Origin: Exiguobacterium aurantiacum DSM 6208
Lineage (GTDB): Bacteria > Bacillota > Bacilli > Exiguobacteriales > Exiguobacteriaceae
Length of the DNA: 64,000 bases
Reading direction: 5' to 3'
Assembly (NCBI RefSeq): GCF_000702585.1
Contig: NZ_JNIQ01000001.1
Location: forward strand, 25,001-89,000
Shown piece after piece: positions 34,610 to 43,479 of the stretch; the stretch's first letter is position 1; every line of letters begins with the position of its first letter. The notes under the pieces were generated by a model. The model saw only the letters and a list, made by a program, of their open reading frames with translations. It ran no database searches and was not told where the DNA came from. The translations under genes and the position numbers were made by a program.

Positions 34610-35104
34610 TCAACCGTCCTTCCGAAGCGAATAGCCATCAATCTCTAACAGACGCATCCGTTTTTGGTCGACGGCCGCATGGACGATGACCGTCACCCCT
34701 GGGTTAAGTTGCATCATCTTCCTGATTTTCGTCAAGTCGTCCCCTTTGATCTCGACCGGCAAGACGAACTCGCCTTCTTTCAAATGGATGAACTTGATCT
34801 TTCCTTTATCGTCATAGCCTGTCACTTCGTATGTCGCATACTCACGTTTCATTAACATCTCTCCTTCTTCTGAATCGATTTCCACATCGAGACGACGAAC
34901 TTCCCGTTCAATCCGCTGATGACGTCTCCGTAATCCCTTCACTCCTAGAAAAGAGGAGAACAACACGAACAGGAACGCGGAGACGTTGGCATAAAAAATG
35001 CCGTAAAATAGCCCGTATAAGAACCAGCACAACAAAGACATCATTAAGAGCGACGTCGTCTTGTCCTGTTCGCGTTCTTGATTCGTTCTATGGTCTAACG
35101 TCAT
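34610..35104 (-). CDS. Membrane-anchored protein of unknown function
   Basis: About 164 residues. Two close helices (about residues 18-57) are followed by a basic coiled segment GLRRRHQRIEREVRRLD and a C-terminal beta-rich domain (YATYEVTGYDDKGKIKFIHLKEGEF and VTVIVHAAVDQK are separate stretches of it). The start is one of two adjacent ATGs behind GAGGAGG. It is the first gene of a pair with the WapI-like protein. I do not recognise the family. Confidence 0.65.
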   Translation of the reverse strand: MTLDHRTNQEREQDKTTSLLMMSLLCWFLYGLFYGIFYANVSAFLFVLFSSFLGVKGLRRRHQRIEREVRRLDVEIDSEEGEMLMKREYATYEVTGYDDKGKIKFIHLKEGEFVLPVEIKGDDLTKIRKMMQLNPGVTVIVHAAVDQKRMRLLEIDGYSLRKDG

Positions 35105-35161
35105 CATCCGTCCTCCTCTCCCTACTTCTTACGTTCCCTGCCTGAGTTGGTTCCACACAAA

Positions 35162-35198
35162 AACAGCCAATCCCTGTAGCGGCAGGAATTGGCTGTTT
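35162..35198 (-). terminator. Terminator of the beta-glucoside ABC operon
   Basis: On the minus strand AAACAGCCAAT and ATTGGCTGTTT, with an inner CCTG/CAGG stem, are followed by a T-run. Confidence 0.9.
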
Positions 35199-35204
35199 AA
35201 GTTG

Positions 35205-36557
35205 TTACGCCTCGACGCTGTCTGCGTGTTTCGCTTTATGGTCGGCGATGACACCGGCGTACCATTTCGCGCTGTCTTTCCACACACGGTCTTGCGTCTC
35301 GAAGTCGATGTAGAGAATGCCGAAGCGCTTCTCGTAACCGAAGCTCCATTCGAAGTTGTCCATGAGCGACCAGAGATAGTACCCTGAGATGTTCATGCCT
35401 TCGTCGTTCAAGTCAGATACGGCTGTGAGGTGCTTTTTGACGTAGTCGATGCGTTTATCGTCATGGACTTCGCCGTTCTCGAGCACGTCGTCATACGCTG
35501 CGCCGTTCTCTGTGATGATGATTGGTAAGTCTGTGTACTCGTTACGTAAGCGACGGATCAGGTCTTTGAATTCGTTCGGGGCGATATCCCAGCCCATGCC
35601 CGTCTTCTCGTAATCGGAGTACGCAGCCACTGTCATGAAGTCATTCGCCGCGCTGAACTCGACGAGTCCGCGGCTATAGAAGTTGATACCGAAGAAGTCG
35701 CACTCTGTCGAGATCGTCTCCATGTCACCCGGTTTGATGAAGTCGTACGTGTGCACGTACTTCGCGAACAAGTTCATCATGTCGACCGGATACTGGCCTT
35801 TGAACACCGGGTCGAGGAACCAGCGATTCGAGTACCCGTCCGAGTTGTTTTGTGCGAGGCGGTCGTTCACCGAGTCCGTCTTCGCATAGACCGGCGACAA
35901 GTTGAGCGTGATACCGATCGGCGTCGTCGACTTCAACTCCTGTTTCAACAGTTCGACCGCTTTCCCGTGCGAGAGAAGCATGTGGTGCACGGCGCGGACC
36001 GCTTCGTTCAAGTCACGATGACCCGGCGCGTGGACGCCGAGATGGTAACCGAGGAAGCCGGCACACCATGGCTCGTTGTGCGTGATCCATGAATCGACGA
36101 CGTCGTCGAGCTCATCGAAGCACACTTTCGCATAGTCGAGGAACCAATCGACCGAGTCGCGGTTCACCCAACCGCCTTCTTCATGTGCCCACATCGGGAG
36201 GTCCCAATGATAGAGCGTGACGGCCGGTTTGATGCCTTCTTCACGGAGACGTGTCGCGAGCGTCTTGTAGAACGCCATCCCAGCCGGGTTGAACTCACCC
36301 TTTGCCGGGAAGATGCGCGGCCAAGCGATCGAGAAGCGGTACGTGTCGACACCGAGCTTTTTGATGTGCTGGATGTCTTCTTCGAAACGATGGTAGTGAT
36401 CGCAAGCGACGTCACCGTTATGCTTCTCGAACACACGTCCGTCGATGTCACAGAACATGTCCCAAATCGACGGCGTCCGACCGTCTTCGTTGTGCGCACC
36501 TTCGATTTGATACGAAGATGTCGCAGTTCCGAAGACGAAGTCTTTGTTAAATTGCAT
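35205..36557 (-). CDS. Beta-glucosidase, GH1
   Basis: The 450-residue GH1 enzyme has FVFGTATSSYQIEGAHNEDG at the N-terminus, the acid/base Glu in WITHNEPWCAGFLGYH and the nucleophile Glu in IIITENGAAYDD. Clustered with an ABC sugar importer instead of a PTS, it should act on unphosphorylated beta-glucosides in the cytoplasm. It is the last gene of the SBP-permease-permease-GH1 unit, 21 nt after the permease gene. Confidence 0.94.
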   Translation of the reverse strand: MQFNKDFVFGTATSSYQIEGAHNEDGRTPSIWDMFCDIDGRVFEKHNGDVACDHYHRFEEDIQHIKKLGVDTYRFSIAWPRIFPAKGEFNPAGMAFYKTLATRLREEGIKPAVTLYHWDLPMWAHEEGGWVNRDSVDWFLDYAKVCFDELDDVVDSWITHNEPWCAGFLGYHLGVHAPGHRDLNEAVRAVHHMLLSHGKAVELLKQELKSTTPIGITLNLSPVYAKTDSVNDRLAQNNSDGYSNRWFLDPVFKGQYPVDMMNLFAKYVHTYDFIKPGDMETISTECDFFGINFYSRGLVEFSAANDFMTVAAYSDYEKTGMGWDIAPNEFKDLIRRLRNEYTDLPIIITENGAAYDDVLENGEVHDDKRIDYVKKHLTAVSDLNDEGMNISGYYLWSLMDNFEWSFGYEKRFGILYIDFETQDRVWKDSAKWYAGVIADHKAKHADSVEA

Positions 36558-36578
36558 AGTGTTTTCCTCTTTTCTCTA

Positions 36579-37505
36579 TTATTCTTTGACCGCGCCAGCC
36601 GAGATACTGCTGACGATATACTTCGACATGAACAAGAAGGCGATCATGATCGGCACGACCGAGATGGCGATACCGAGGTACAAGGCACCGAGGTTTTCGG
36701 CGACTTGCGAGCCTTTCAAGAAGCCCATGAGAACCGGAAGCGTGTATTTCTCCGGCGAGAACAAGAGCACGAGCGGCATCAAGTAGTTGTTCCATGAGCC
36801 GATGAACGTGAAGATCGACATCGTCGCGACAGCCGGCATCATCATCGGGAGTGCGATCGTATGGAAGATACGAAGCTCACTCGCTCCATCGATCCGGGCC
36901 GCTTCAATCATACTGATGTGAAGCGTCGCCTGGGTGTACTGCCGGATGAAGAAGACGACGAACGGACTGGCGATCGACGGGATGATGAGCGGGATGAACG
37001 AGTCGAGAATCCCGAGCGTCTTAGAGATCTCGTAGAAACCGATGAGCCCGAGTTGTCCCGGTACCATCATCATGACGAGCATGAAGATGAACATCACGTT
37101 TTTGCCTTTGAAGTCATAGAAGGCGAAGCCGAACGCTGTCATCGCTGAGAAGTAACCAGAGAGCAACGTGACGAGCACGGCGATGATCAAACTGTTTTTA
37201 AAGCCTGTCCAGATGTTGATGTAGTCGCTCAAGATCGCGTAGTTGTCGATGAGCGCCGTACCTGGGAGAAGTGAGAAACCTGACATGATTTCTCCGTTCG
37301 TCCGTGTCGCGTTGACGAGCATCATGAGGAACGGGATGAAACAGATGATCGTCAAGATGATCAAGCCCGTGTAAATGACACCACGGCTGAAGAATTTCTT
37401 CTTCTGTTTTTGTTTCGGTGGCTCCACACGAAGCGGTTTCTCTTCGCGCGGCGGCTGTACTTCGCTGTCGGCGAGCATACGCCGTGATTCTGCATTCTGT
37501 TCCAT
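36579..37505 (-). CDS. ABC sugar transporter permease (MalG type)
   Basis: The 308-residue inner-membrane permease has a basic, Pro-rich N-terminal tail, six helices and the EAA loop IEAARIDGASELRIFHTIALP near residue 200 (read as EAARIDGASELRIF) that contacts the ATPase. It begins 3 nt after the MalF-type gene. No ATPase gene is present here; a shared MsmK-like ATPase encoded elsewhere would be needed. Confidence 0.93.
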   Translation of the reverse strand: MEQNAESRRMLADSEVQPPREEKPLRVEPPKQKQKKKFFSRGVIYTGLIILTIICFIPFLMMLVNATRTNGEIMSGFSLLPGTALIDNYAILSDYINIWTGFKNSLIIAVLVTLLSGYFSAMTAFGFAFYDFKGKNVMFIFMLVMMMVPGQLGLIGFYEISKTLGILDSFIPLIIPSIASPFVVFFIRQYTQATLHISMIEAARIDGASELRIFHTIALPMMMPAVATMSIFTFIGSWNNYLMPLVLLFSPEKYTLPVLMGFLKGSQVAENLGALYLGIAISVVPIMIAFLFMSKYIVSSISAGAVKE

Positions 37506-37508
37506 TGC

Positions 37509-38408
37509 TTATGCTCCCTTCTGCGCAGCGCGCTCTTTACGGAACATGCCTTTGAAGACGACCGCCGAGAAGACGAGCGTGATCAAGAACAAGCCGTAAG
37601 CGACCGCTGCCGCATAGCCATAGTTGTTATACTTGAACGCCTGGTTGTACAGGTAAAGAACCATCGTGTTAAGCGATCCGTCTGGTGCACCGATCCCGTC
37701 CGTCAAGAGAAGCGGCAGGTCGAACAATTGAAGTCCGCCGATGAGCGACGTGATCATGATATACAAGAGAATCGGTTTGAGTAGCGGTAATGTGACGAAC
37801 GTAAACATTTGCCAACGGTTCGCGCCATCGATATGGGCGGCTTCGAAGAAGTCTTTTGAGATACCCGATACGCCGGCCATGACGATGATGAACGAGTGAC
37901 CGAACCACATCCATGTCAAAATGAGTGAGACGGACAGTTGTGCCGTCACCGGTTGCGATAGCCAGTTGATTGGGTCTGAGATGATCCCGAGTTTCAAGAG
38001 CATCATGTTGAGTGAACCGTGCTGCCAGTCAAGCAAAATTCCGAACAAGAGCGCGACCGAACTGATCGTGATCAAGTTTGGCAGGTAGAAGAATGAGCGG
38101 AAGAACGCGAGGCCCTTCAATTTCAACCGAAGATCGGAGAACAACAGTGCAAGAAGTAAGGCAAGACCAATCTGTAAGGCGAAGTTTACTCCCCAAATCT
38201 TGATCGTATTGACGAACGCCTCGATGAAGTATGTGTCAGTCAACAGTCGCGCATAGTTCGCGAAGCCGACGATCTCTTCTCCCGGGCTGCCGGTATAGTT
38301 GGTGAAGCTGTAATACAGGGTCAAGAAGACCGGATAAATACTGAATGTCAAAAAGACGACCCAAAACGGGGCAATAAAGGCATAGCCATAGCGGTCTAGT
38401 TTTTTCAC
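37509..38408 (-). CDS. ABC sugar transporter permease (MalF type)
   Basis: The 299-residue permease has six helices and the EAA loop EAAHIDGANRWQMFTFVTLP near 190-210. It forms a heterodimeric channel with the MalG-type protein. It starts at a GTG behind AAGGAG. A stable hairpin separates it from the binding-protein gene. Confidence 0.93.
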   Translation of the reverse strand: MKKLDRYGYAFIAPFWVVFLTFSIYPVFLTLYYSFTNYTGSPGEEIVGFANYARLLTDTYFIEAFVNTIKIWGVNFALQIGLALLLALLFSDLRLKLKGLAFFRSFFYLPNLITISSVALLFGILLDWQHGSLNMMLLKLGIISDPINWLSQPVTAQLSVSLILTWMWFGHSFIIVMAGVSGISKDFFEAAHIDGANRWQMFTFVTLPLLKPILLYIMITSLIGGLQLFDLPLLLTDGIGAPDGSLNTMVLYLYNQAFKYNNYGYAAAVAYGLFLITLVFSAVVFKGMFRKERAAQKGA

Positions 38409-38431
38409 GTCGTGTTACTCCTTCCATAGCA

Positions 38432-38459
38432 ACCCTCAGGGGGGAGGGTCTTCCCCCCA
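38432..38459 (-). other. G6/C6 hairpin between binding-protein and permease genes
   Basis: GGGGGG and CCCCCC pair around an 8-nt loop on the minus strand, with no T-run after it. Such stems stabilise the upstream mRNA or cause partial termination, giving more binding protein than permease (inference from similar operons). Confidence 0.6.
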
Positions 38460-38473
38460 AGGATTAGCTGGCC

Positions 38474-39787
38474 TCAGTCAACTTTGATGTCTGGGTAAGC
38501 GTTTTTCGCTTGTTTTTTGAATTCTGCAACAGCTTCTTCTTTCGTCTTCTTGCCTTCCACGTACTGGAGGACCGAAGCGCCGTAGAGCGTGTCGAGCTGT
38601 TGGTCGTACTTCGTGACGATACCTGGTGTGATTTCATCCGCTTGGCCAAGGAAGAACTCGTAATTGTTCTGTCCGCCGAGGAACTCATCGCTGAAGTCGT
38701 CTTTGATTTTGTCTGTTACTGGTTTGAAGGCAAGAACGTCGCCTGTCTCTTCTGCCCAGTCTGTCAAGAACTCTTCGTCTTGTGTCATGAGTTTGACGAA
38801 GTCGTAAGCAGCTTCTTTGTTTTTCGATCCTTCGTACACGCCGAGCCATGTTCCGCCCCAGAAGTACGGGCTTGGACCGTTCGTGACTGCCCAGTCGCCG
38901 GCTGTGTCTTTCGCGCTGTCTTTCAAGACGCTGTGAAGGCCCCATGTTGGAAGGACGTATGAGAAGACTTGTGTTTCTGTCTCTGTGCCGCCTTCTTTCA
39001 CTTTGATCGGTTTCGACATGCCTTCGAACCAAGATGGTGACCATTCTGGAGCGAGTGCCGTGTATTGCTTGTCACGAAGCTCTTTCGCGTAGTCCATGTA
39101 GTTGATCTTGTCTTCTGTCAACACAAGCTCGTTGTTTTCGTTTACCCATGCTTCTGGGTTCGCGCCTTGTGAGAACCAACGGATCGCGCCTTCGTCTGGG
39201 AACATTTTGTAGCCTTTTTCTTTCATCTTCTCAGCAACTTCGAAGACGCCGTCCATCGAGCTCATCATGTTGCCGATTTCAGTCGGATCGTCCGTGCCGA
39301 GCACTTCTTTCGCTAAGCTACGTTTGTAGTAGACGCCACCTGGTGTCGTTTGCCACGAAAGGGCGCGCACGTTGCCTTCTGAGTCTTTCCCGAGATCGAA
39401 TACGTATGGGATGTAGTCGTCCGCGATTTCGTTGACGTTGTATGGCTCATCCGAAAGGTTTTCCCAATAGCCTGCATCTACCCATTGTTTGAGGAAGGCG
39501 ATTTCGCCTGTGAACACGTCAGGTGCTCCGACGCCGCTCTCGAGTGCTGGCTTAAGTTTTGTCGGATAGTCGGCGATCGGGACGATCGTCAACTCGACTT
39601 TCACGCCGTTGCGTTCTTCGTACGTTTTGATTGGCTCTTTCAATTCATCTGTGAACGACCAAACTTTGAGGACGTCGTCTTTAGAACCTGACCCAGAACC
39701 TGAAGTTCCTTCGTCGTTTGAGCATGCGCCCAAGACGCCGACTGATAGAGCTCCGATTGAAAGTAAGCTGACTAATTTTTTACGCAT
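38474..39787 (-). CDS. Sugar-binding lipoprotein of the beta-glucoside ABC transporter
   Basis: A family 1 extracellular solute-binding protein of about 437 residues. The lipoprotein signal is MRKKLVSLLSIGALSVGVL-GAC, with Cys lipidation, then a Gly/Ser linker SNDEGTSGSGSGSKDD. The mature part has the usual two-lobe length. The ATG at 39787 lies about 9 nt after AAGGATGGG. It is the first gene of the operon, with LacI-type operators and a cre just upstream. Confidence 0.93.
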   Translation of the reverse strand: MRKKLVSLLSIGALSVGVLGACSNDEGTSGSGSGSKDDVLKVWSFTDELKEPIKTYEERNGVKVELTIVPIADYPTKLKPALESGVGAPDVFTGEIAFLKQWVDAGYWENLSDEPYNVNEIADDYIPYVFDLGKDSEGNVRALSWQTTPGGVYYKRSLAKEVLGTDDPTEIGNMMSSMDGVFEVAEKMKEKGYKMFPDEGAIRWFSQGANPEAWVNENNELVLTEDKINYMDYAKELRDKQYTALAPEWSPSWFEGMSKPIKVKEGGTETETQVFSYVLPTWGLHSVLKDSAKDTAGDWAVTNGPSPYFWGGTWLGVYEGSKNKEAAYDFVKLMTQDEEFLTDWAEETGDVLAFKPVTDKIKDDFSDEFLGGQNNYEFFLGQADEITPGIVTKYDQQLDTLYGASVLQYVEGKKTKEEAVAEFKKQAKNAYPDIKVD

Positions 39788-39825
39788 GTGTGAACCCATC
39801 CTTTTTTTATGGTTTTTAGAAAGCG

Positions 39826-39839
39826 TTTGCAAGAAGAGG
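39826..39839 (-). promoter_or_regulatory. cre-like site in the ABC operon leader
   Basis: Minus-strand TGCAAACGCTTTCT fits the cre consensus except for its last base. It lies about 40 bp before the binding-protein start, a position suited to a roadblock by CcpA. Confidence 0.5.
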
Positions 39840-39850
39840 TAAATAATTGT

Positions 39851-39900
39851 CGAAAGCGCTTTCGGTTTTGTCGAAATAAATAATCGAAAGCGGTTTCGAT
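39851..39900 (-). promoter_or_regulatory. Two LacI-family operators upstream of the ABC operon
   Basis: The palindromes CGAAAGCGCTTTCG (39851-39864) and ATCGAAAGCGGTTTCGAT (39883-39900, one central asymmetry) are 25-bp spaced by centre-to-centre estimate of about 34 bp. The same core recurs before the lacI gene, so the adjacent LacI regulator is the likely binder. The core also resembles cre. Confidence 0.75.
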
Positions 39901-39988
39901 TTTGGCGGAATGATGTTTCGAAATCGCTCTCTTCTCTCCATTCCGCTGAAGGGAACAGAGCGACTTCGAAAGATCAATCGGAACTACT

Positions 39989-41002
39989 TTAGTTGTTCAC
40001 CGGCGCGCATGACGCCCGTTCAATCAGTTTGACCGGAATGACGCGACGTTCCGCCCGTCTTTCCTTGGCGGTCATTTGCTCAATCAACAACTCAGCCGCC
40101 GCTTCGCCGATCTCGTCCGTGTCTTGACGGATCGTCGTCAACTTTGGCGTGATGTACTTGATCATCTCGATGTCGTCGTAACCGATGACCGAAATGTCTT
40201 CTGGCACGCGAAGTCCTCGTTCATGGATCGCTTCGATGGCGCCAATCGCCATTTGGTCGCCCGCGACGAATACCGCGGTCGGACGTGACTCGAGGTCGAG
40301 CAGCTTTTCCATCGCCTGCTTCCCTTCTTCGACAGAGAAAAAGCCGGCGTTGACCAAGTAACCTGGCTCGATTGGCAGGTCGAGCGCCTCCATGGCAAGC
40401 TCATACCCTTTGACGCGAGCCGCACCCGCATCAATCGTCTGGTCACCAGCGATATGTGCGATGTGGCGGTGTCCGAGGTCGTGCAAGTAGTTCACGGCAA
40501 GGCGGGCCCCTTCGGTGTTGTCGGAATAGACGACGCTACAGTTGGCGCTGTCCATGTCGACGACGACGATAGGGAGGTCACTTTGCATGAGCTCTTGAAC
40601 TTGCTCATCCATCCGGTCCGAACAGATGACGACGATGCCGTCGACGGCCCGGTGTTTGAAGTGTTCGAGATAACTCATGTCACGGTTGCGAAGGTTGCGC
40701 GAGGCGAAGATTAAATCGTAGCCTTGCTCCTCCGTGGCGTGACGGAAACTTTCAATGATGCCGTTGAAGAACGGATGTTTCATTCCGACTTCGTTCGCTT
40801 CCGAAAACATGACCCCGATCGCCCACGATTTTTTTGTCGATAACGACTGTGCGTGCGCGTTCGGCAGATAGTCCATCTCGGCCGCGGCTTTCAAAATCTT
40901 GGCTCTCGTCTTCTCGCTCACGTCCTTGTAGTTGTTCAACGCTTTAGAGACGGTCGTGATGGAGAAGCCGGTTTTCTTTGCTAAATCATAGATCGTACCC
41001 AT
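39989..41002 (-). CDS. LacI-family repressor of the beta-glucoside ABC operon
   Basis: The 337-residue repressor has an N-terminal HTH (IYDLAKKTGFSITTVSKALN) and hinge helix, then a periplasmic-binding-protein-like sugar domain (GIVVICSDRMDE, VFVAGDQMAIGAIEA, ISVIGYDDIEM). It lies directly upstream of the binding-protein gene in the same direction and has its own promoter and operator. The inducer is probably a beta-glucoside or its breakdown product. Confidence 0.92.
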   Translation of the reverse strand: MGTIYDLAKKTGFSITTVSKALNNYKDVSEKTRAKILKAAAEMDYLPNAHAQSLSTKKSWAIGVMFSEANEVGMKHPFFNGIIESFRHATEEQGYDLIFASRNLRNRDMSYLEHFKHRAVDGIVVICSDRMDEQVQELMQSDLPIVVVDMDSANCSVVYSDNTEGARLAVNYLHDLGHRHIAHIAGDQTIDAGAARVKGYELAMEALDLPIEPGYLVNAGFFSVEEGKQAMEKLLDLESRPTAVFVAGDQMAIGAIEAIHERGLRVPEDISVIGYDDIEMIKYITPKLTTIRQDTDEIGEAAAELLIEQMTAKERRAERRVIPVKLIERASCAPVNN

Positions 41003-41017
41003 GTTAGTCTCCTCTTC

Positions 41018-41069
41018 CCGAAAGCGCTTTCGGTACTTTGATTGTAGCGCATGAATTTGTAGGAATCAA
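41018..41069 (-). promoter_or_regulatory. lacI promoter with overlapping operator (autoregulation)
   Basis: Minus-strand TTGATT (41064-41069) and TACAAT (41041-41046) are 17 nt apart. The perfect palindrome CCGAAAGCGCTTTCGG (41018-41033) covers the predicted start, so the repressor should control its own synthesis. Confidence 0.8.
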
Positions 41070-41193
41070 TTCTTTTTCGTGGAATATTTTGCGATAAATT
41101 TTAATGACGTCTTTCTTCTATATTACTGCATCTGGAAACTTTTTGTCTTTAGTGTGTCTACTTACACACAATAAAAAATTTTCAACTTTCGCT

Positions 41194-42291
41194 CTATTCT
41201 TTGACAGTGATCGTCCAGTCCCCGTCCGCTTTTACAACAAAAACATACGTACTAGAGTTCTCAAAAGAATGTCGTTGTGATCCCTCATAATTACCGATTT
41301 CATTCACTAATAAGTCGGCTGCATTTACTGTCACCGCAAAATTCGAATCTCCGTTATGCGTTAAAGTTATTTGATAGCTCCCTTGATTGAGTTCAAAGAA
41401 AATGACGTCATCCCCATTGCCCTCTAAGTTACCCGGTAAGTTTTCAATCTCTAAAGGACGATATTGCATAATTTTAATATCCCAATTCCCTTGGTTCCCG
41501 TTTATATTTAAATAATAATCCCCAGTTTCTTTAATCCATACAAAACTTTTCCCAGTGTAACTTCCAATCTCATTGGCAAGCAAATCTAACATATTCCCCT
41601 GTGCATCTTGAAGTACTACAGCAAAATTACCTGAACCATTATACGTACTTTCCACTACAGCAAAACCTTCTTCAAGTGAAATCGCATCCGTACCCATATC
41701 CGTTGTTCCACTGATTGTAGTCGTTAGCTCCTCTTGAATTTTTTCCACACGTTCATCTTTCACTTGATCTATGTCTTTTTCTGTTTCGACTTCAATGATT
41801 GAATTATTATTATATACAATCACTATATTCTTGCCATCAATAGTAACCTCATCGAATTTTTGATTGTAGATACTGTATCCCCGATTAGTTTTCAATTCAT
41901 AAGAAGCCATATAATCTTTGTAATTCGACACAGGGTCTTTAACCTTTACCTCCCGCATGAACTCTTCAATTGTGGGCGCTAAACTTCTTCCACCATCATC
42001 CGATTCTTCGTTTTCGGCCACTGATTCATCCTTTTCTGCCTCTTCTATTTCTTCCGTGATTGATACGATATTCCCTTGACCTGAATCTGATGCAGCCTCT
42101 TGCTTATTATTTTCAAGAATGCCTAGAATAAAAGTCAGCCAAACTCCTACCAAAAAAATTGAACCCCCAAGTATTATTGGGAATGGTGTAATATTTTTTT
42201 TAATAAAGTAACGATAAATGGAAATGAGACCGTAAAGTACTCCTCCTATCATCAGACCTAGACCGCTAAATGCAAGAACATTCTCTAACAT
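41194..42291 (-). CDS. AT-rich surface-exposed membrane protein with two C-terminal repeat domains
   Basis: The 365-residue protein has two N-terminal helices (about residues 4-28 and 38-60), then an acidic low-complexity linker (EEIEEAEKDESVAENEESDD), then an extracellular region. That region ends in two related beta domains of about 65 residues, each with NFAV, a LL(V/A)NEIG(N/S)Y(T/E)G segment and a GxWxIxV end (GNWDIKI, GDWTITV). I do not know the family; ligand binding is a guess. Its base composition is much more AT-rich than its neighbours, which suggests transfer. It stands alone. Confidence 0.72.
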   Translation of the reverse strand: MLENVLAFSGLGLMIGGVLYGLISIYRYFIKKNITPFPIILGGSIFLVGVWLTFILGILENNKQEAASDSGQGNIVSITEEIEEAEKDESVAENEESDDGGRSLAPTIEEFMREVKVKDPVSNYKDYMASYELKTNRGYSIYNQKFDEVTIDGKNIVIVYNNNSIIEVETEKDIDQVKDERVEKIQEELTTTISGTTDMGTDAISLEEGFAVVESTYNGSGNFAVVLQDAQGNMLDLLANEIGSYTGKSFVWIKETGDYYLNINGNQGNWDIKIMQYRPLEIENLPGNLEGNGDDVIFFELNQGSYQITLTHNGDSNFAVTVNAADLLVNEIGNYEGSQRHSFENSSTYVFVVKADGDWTITVKE

Positions 42292-42398
42292 AACTAAACC
42301 CTCCTATCTTGAGTTTAAACACGATTGACCCAACTATAGTTATTTACCCATTTTTCCCATACAGCCCTACTTCTGTTCTATTTTTCATCAACAAAAAT

Positions 42399-42434
42399 AA
42401 AAATCACTCAAATCCAATTTGAGTGATTTTTATT
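42399..42434 (-). terminator. Terminator of the TetR gene (bidirectional sequence)
   Basis: AAAATCACTCAAA and TTTGAGTGATTTT form a 13-bp stem with a short loop and T-rich tails on both strands. Confidence 0.85.
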
Positions 42435-42453
42435 TCATTTCTTTAATTTAACG

Positions 42454-43326
42454 TTAGTGTGTCCGGGTATACAACCAGACGAGATTCGTGAATTTTTGGA
42501 CTTCCGTCTCGCCCGTCGCGCCTTTAAACAACCGTTGAAACGGCTTCAACAATTGTTCGAGGACAATCTTTCGGAGTCGTTCCTGATGCAGCTCGTACGT
42601 GATCGCCTCGAACAGATCGGCCTGCTCTTCGGTCATCTTCACATGCGTGCGAATCCGTTCAGCCATCTCGATCAACTCGTCCATCGTCACAAGGTTTTTA
42701 TCGGTCGTCCCTCGCATCTGATCGACGGTGACCGGGTTCAAGATGTGATCTCCCGTTTCGACCATCCGAGCCGCCATCAACTCGACGTAGCCATACAAAT
42801 TGCGAACGAGCTGTTGAATCGAATAGGCGGTGTTCGTGATGCGTAAAGTGAACAGGATATGTTGCAACATTCCATTAAATAGAATCGTCAATTCAATCGA
42901 ATATGGGCGGATCTCTTCCCCGATAATCTCAGTCAAGCGCATGGCGAGCCACTCAATCTCATAGACGCGGTGCTGCAAGACGAGCTTTTTCAACTCGGGC
43001 TCGTTCGCCGACATGATCGACTCGAACAGCGCATACAAATTCCGTTCCTCGTTCAATTGAATGAGAATCGAAATCTGCTCGATAAAGATGTCTTTGTCCC
43101 GTTTGTCGCGTCCCAGTTGCATCTCGATCCGCCGCTGTCCGGCGTCATAGCGCAAGTTCTCGAGGATGTTGGCGACACAGTCCGTCTTCGAGGCGAAATA
43201 ATTGTAAAACGTCCCTTTCGAGATGTGGGCTCGTTCAATGATCTCTTGCACCGACGTCTGTTGGACCCCGTTTTCGATGAACAAGGTCATGGCGACATCG
43301 GCGACTTTTCGTTTCTTATCTTTCAT
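42454..43326 (-). CDS. TetR-family repressor of the adjacent efflux pump
   Basis: About 290 residues. The N-terminal HTH is typical (MTLFIENGVQQTSVQEI, then AHISKGTFYNYFASK), followed by a long helical ligand domain. The start ATG at 43326 lies 9 nt after GGAG; an upstream extension has no ribosome site. It is divergent from a DHA2 multidrug transporter, with a 23-bp palindrome in the shared promoter region. Confidence 0.9.
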   Translation of the reverse strand: MKDKKRKVADVAMTLFIENGVQQTSVQEIIERAHISKGTFYNYFASKTDCVANILENLRYDAGQRRIEMQLGRDKRDKDIFIEQISILIQLNEERNLYALFESIMSANEPELKKLVLQHRVYEIEWLAMRLTEIIGEEIRPYSIELTILFNGMLQHILFTLRITNTAYSIQQLVRNLYGYVELMAARMVETGDHILNPVTVDQMRGTTDKNLVTMDELIEMAERIRTHVKMTEEQADLFEAITYELHQERLRKIVLEQLLKPFQRLFKGATGETEVQKFTNLVWLYTRTH

Positions 43327-43361
43327 ATGCGAATGCTCCGTTCTGCTTGTTTTATATGCTG

Positions 43362-43389
43362 AGTATATCATTTTGAACTCATAGTACAA
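43362..43389 (-). promoter_or_regulatory. tetR promoter
   Basis: Minus-strand TTGTAC (43384-43389) and TATACT (43362-43367) with a 16-nt spacer; the operator palindrome covers the spacer and -35 box. Confidence 0.68.
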
Positions 43390-43392
43390 AAT
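43370..43392. promoter_or_regulatory. TetR operator palindrome
   Basis: ATTTTGAAC (43370-43378) and GTACAAAAT (43384-43392) match as inverted repeats at 8 of 9 positions around TCATA. It overlaps the tetR promoter and abuts the efflux-gene -35 box, so one bound dimer pair could block both. Confidence 0.75.
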
Positions 43393-43394
43393 GG

Positions 43395-43423
43395 TTGATT
43401 TATTTATACAGTGGGTATAAAAT
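43395..43423 (+). promoter_or_regulatory. Promoter of the DHA2 efflux gene
   Basis: TTGATT (43395-43400) and TAAAAT (43418-43423) are exactly 17 nt apart, starting 2 bp beyond the operator. Confidence 0.7.
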
Positions 43424-43479
43424 CATCACATCGACAATTACTATTATATAACTATTCACAACATAAAGGAGCAAGTCGT

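Noticed and set aside
38432-38459. Full terminator between the binding-protein and permease genes
   Set aside because: The G6/C6 stem has no T-run, and the permease genes have no visible promoter of their own. It is better read as an mRNA-stability or partial-termination element.
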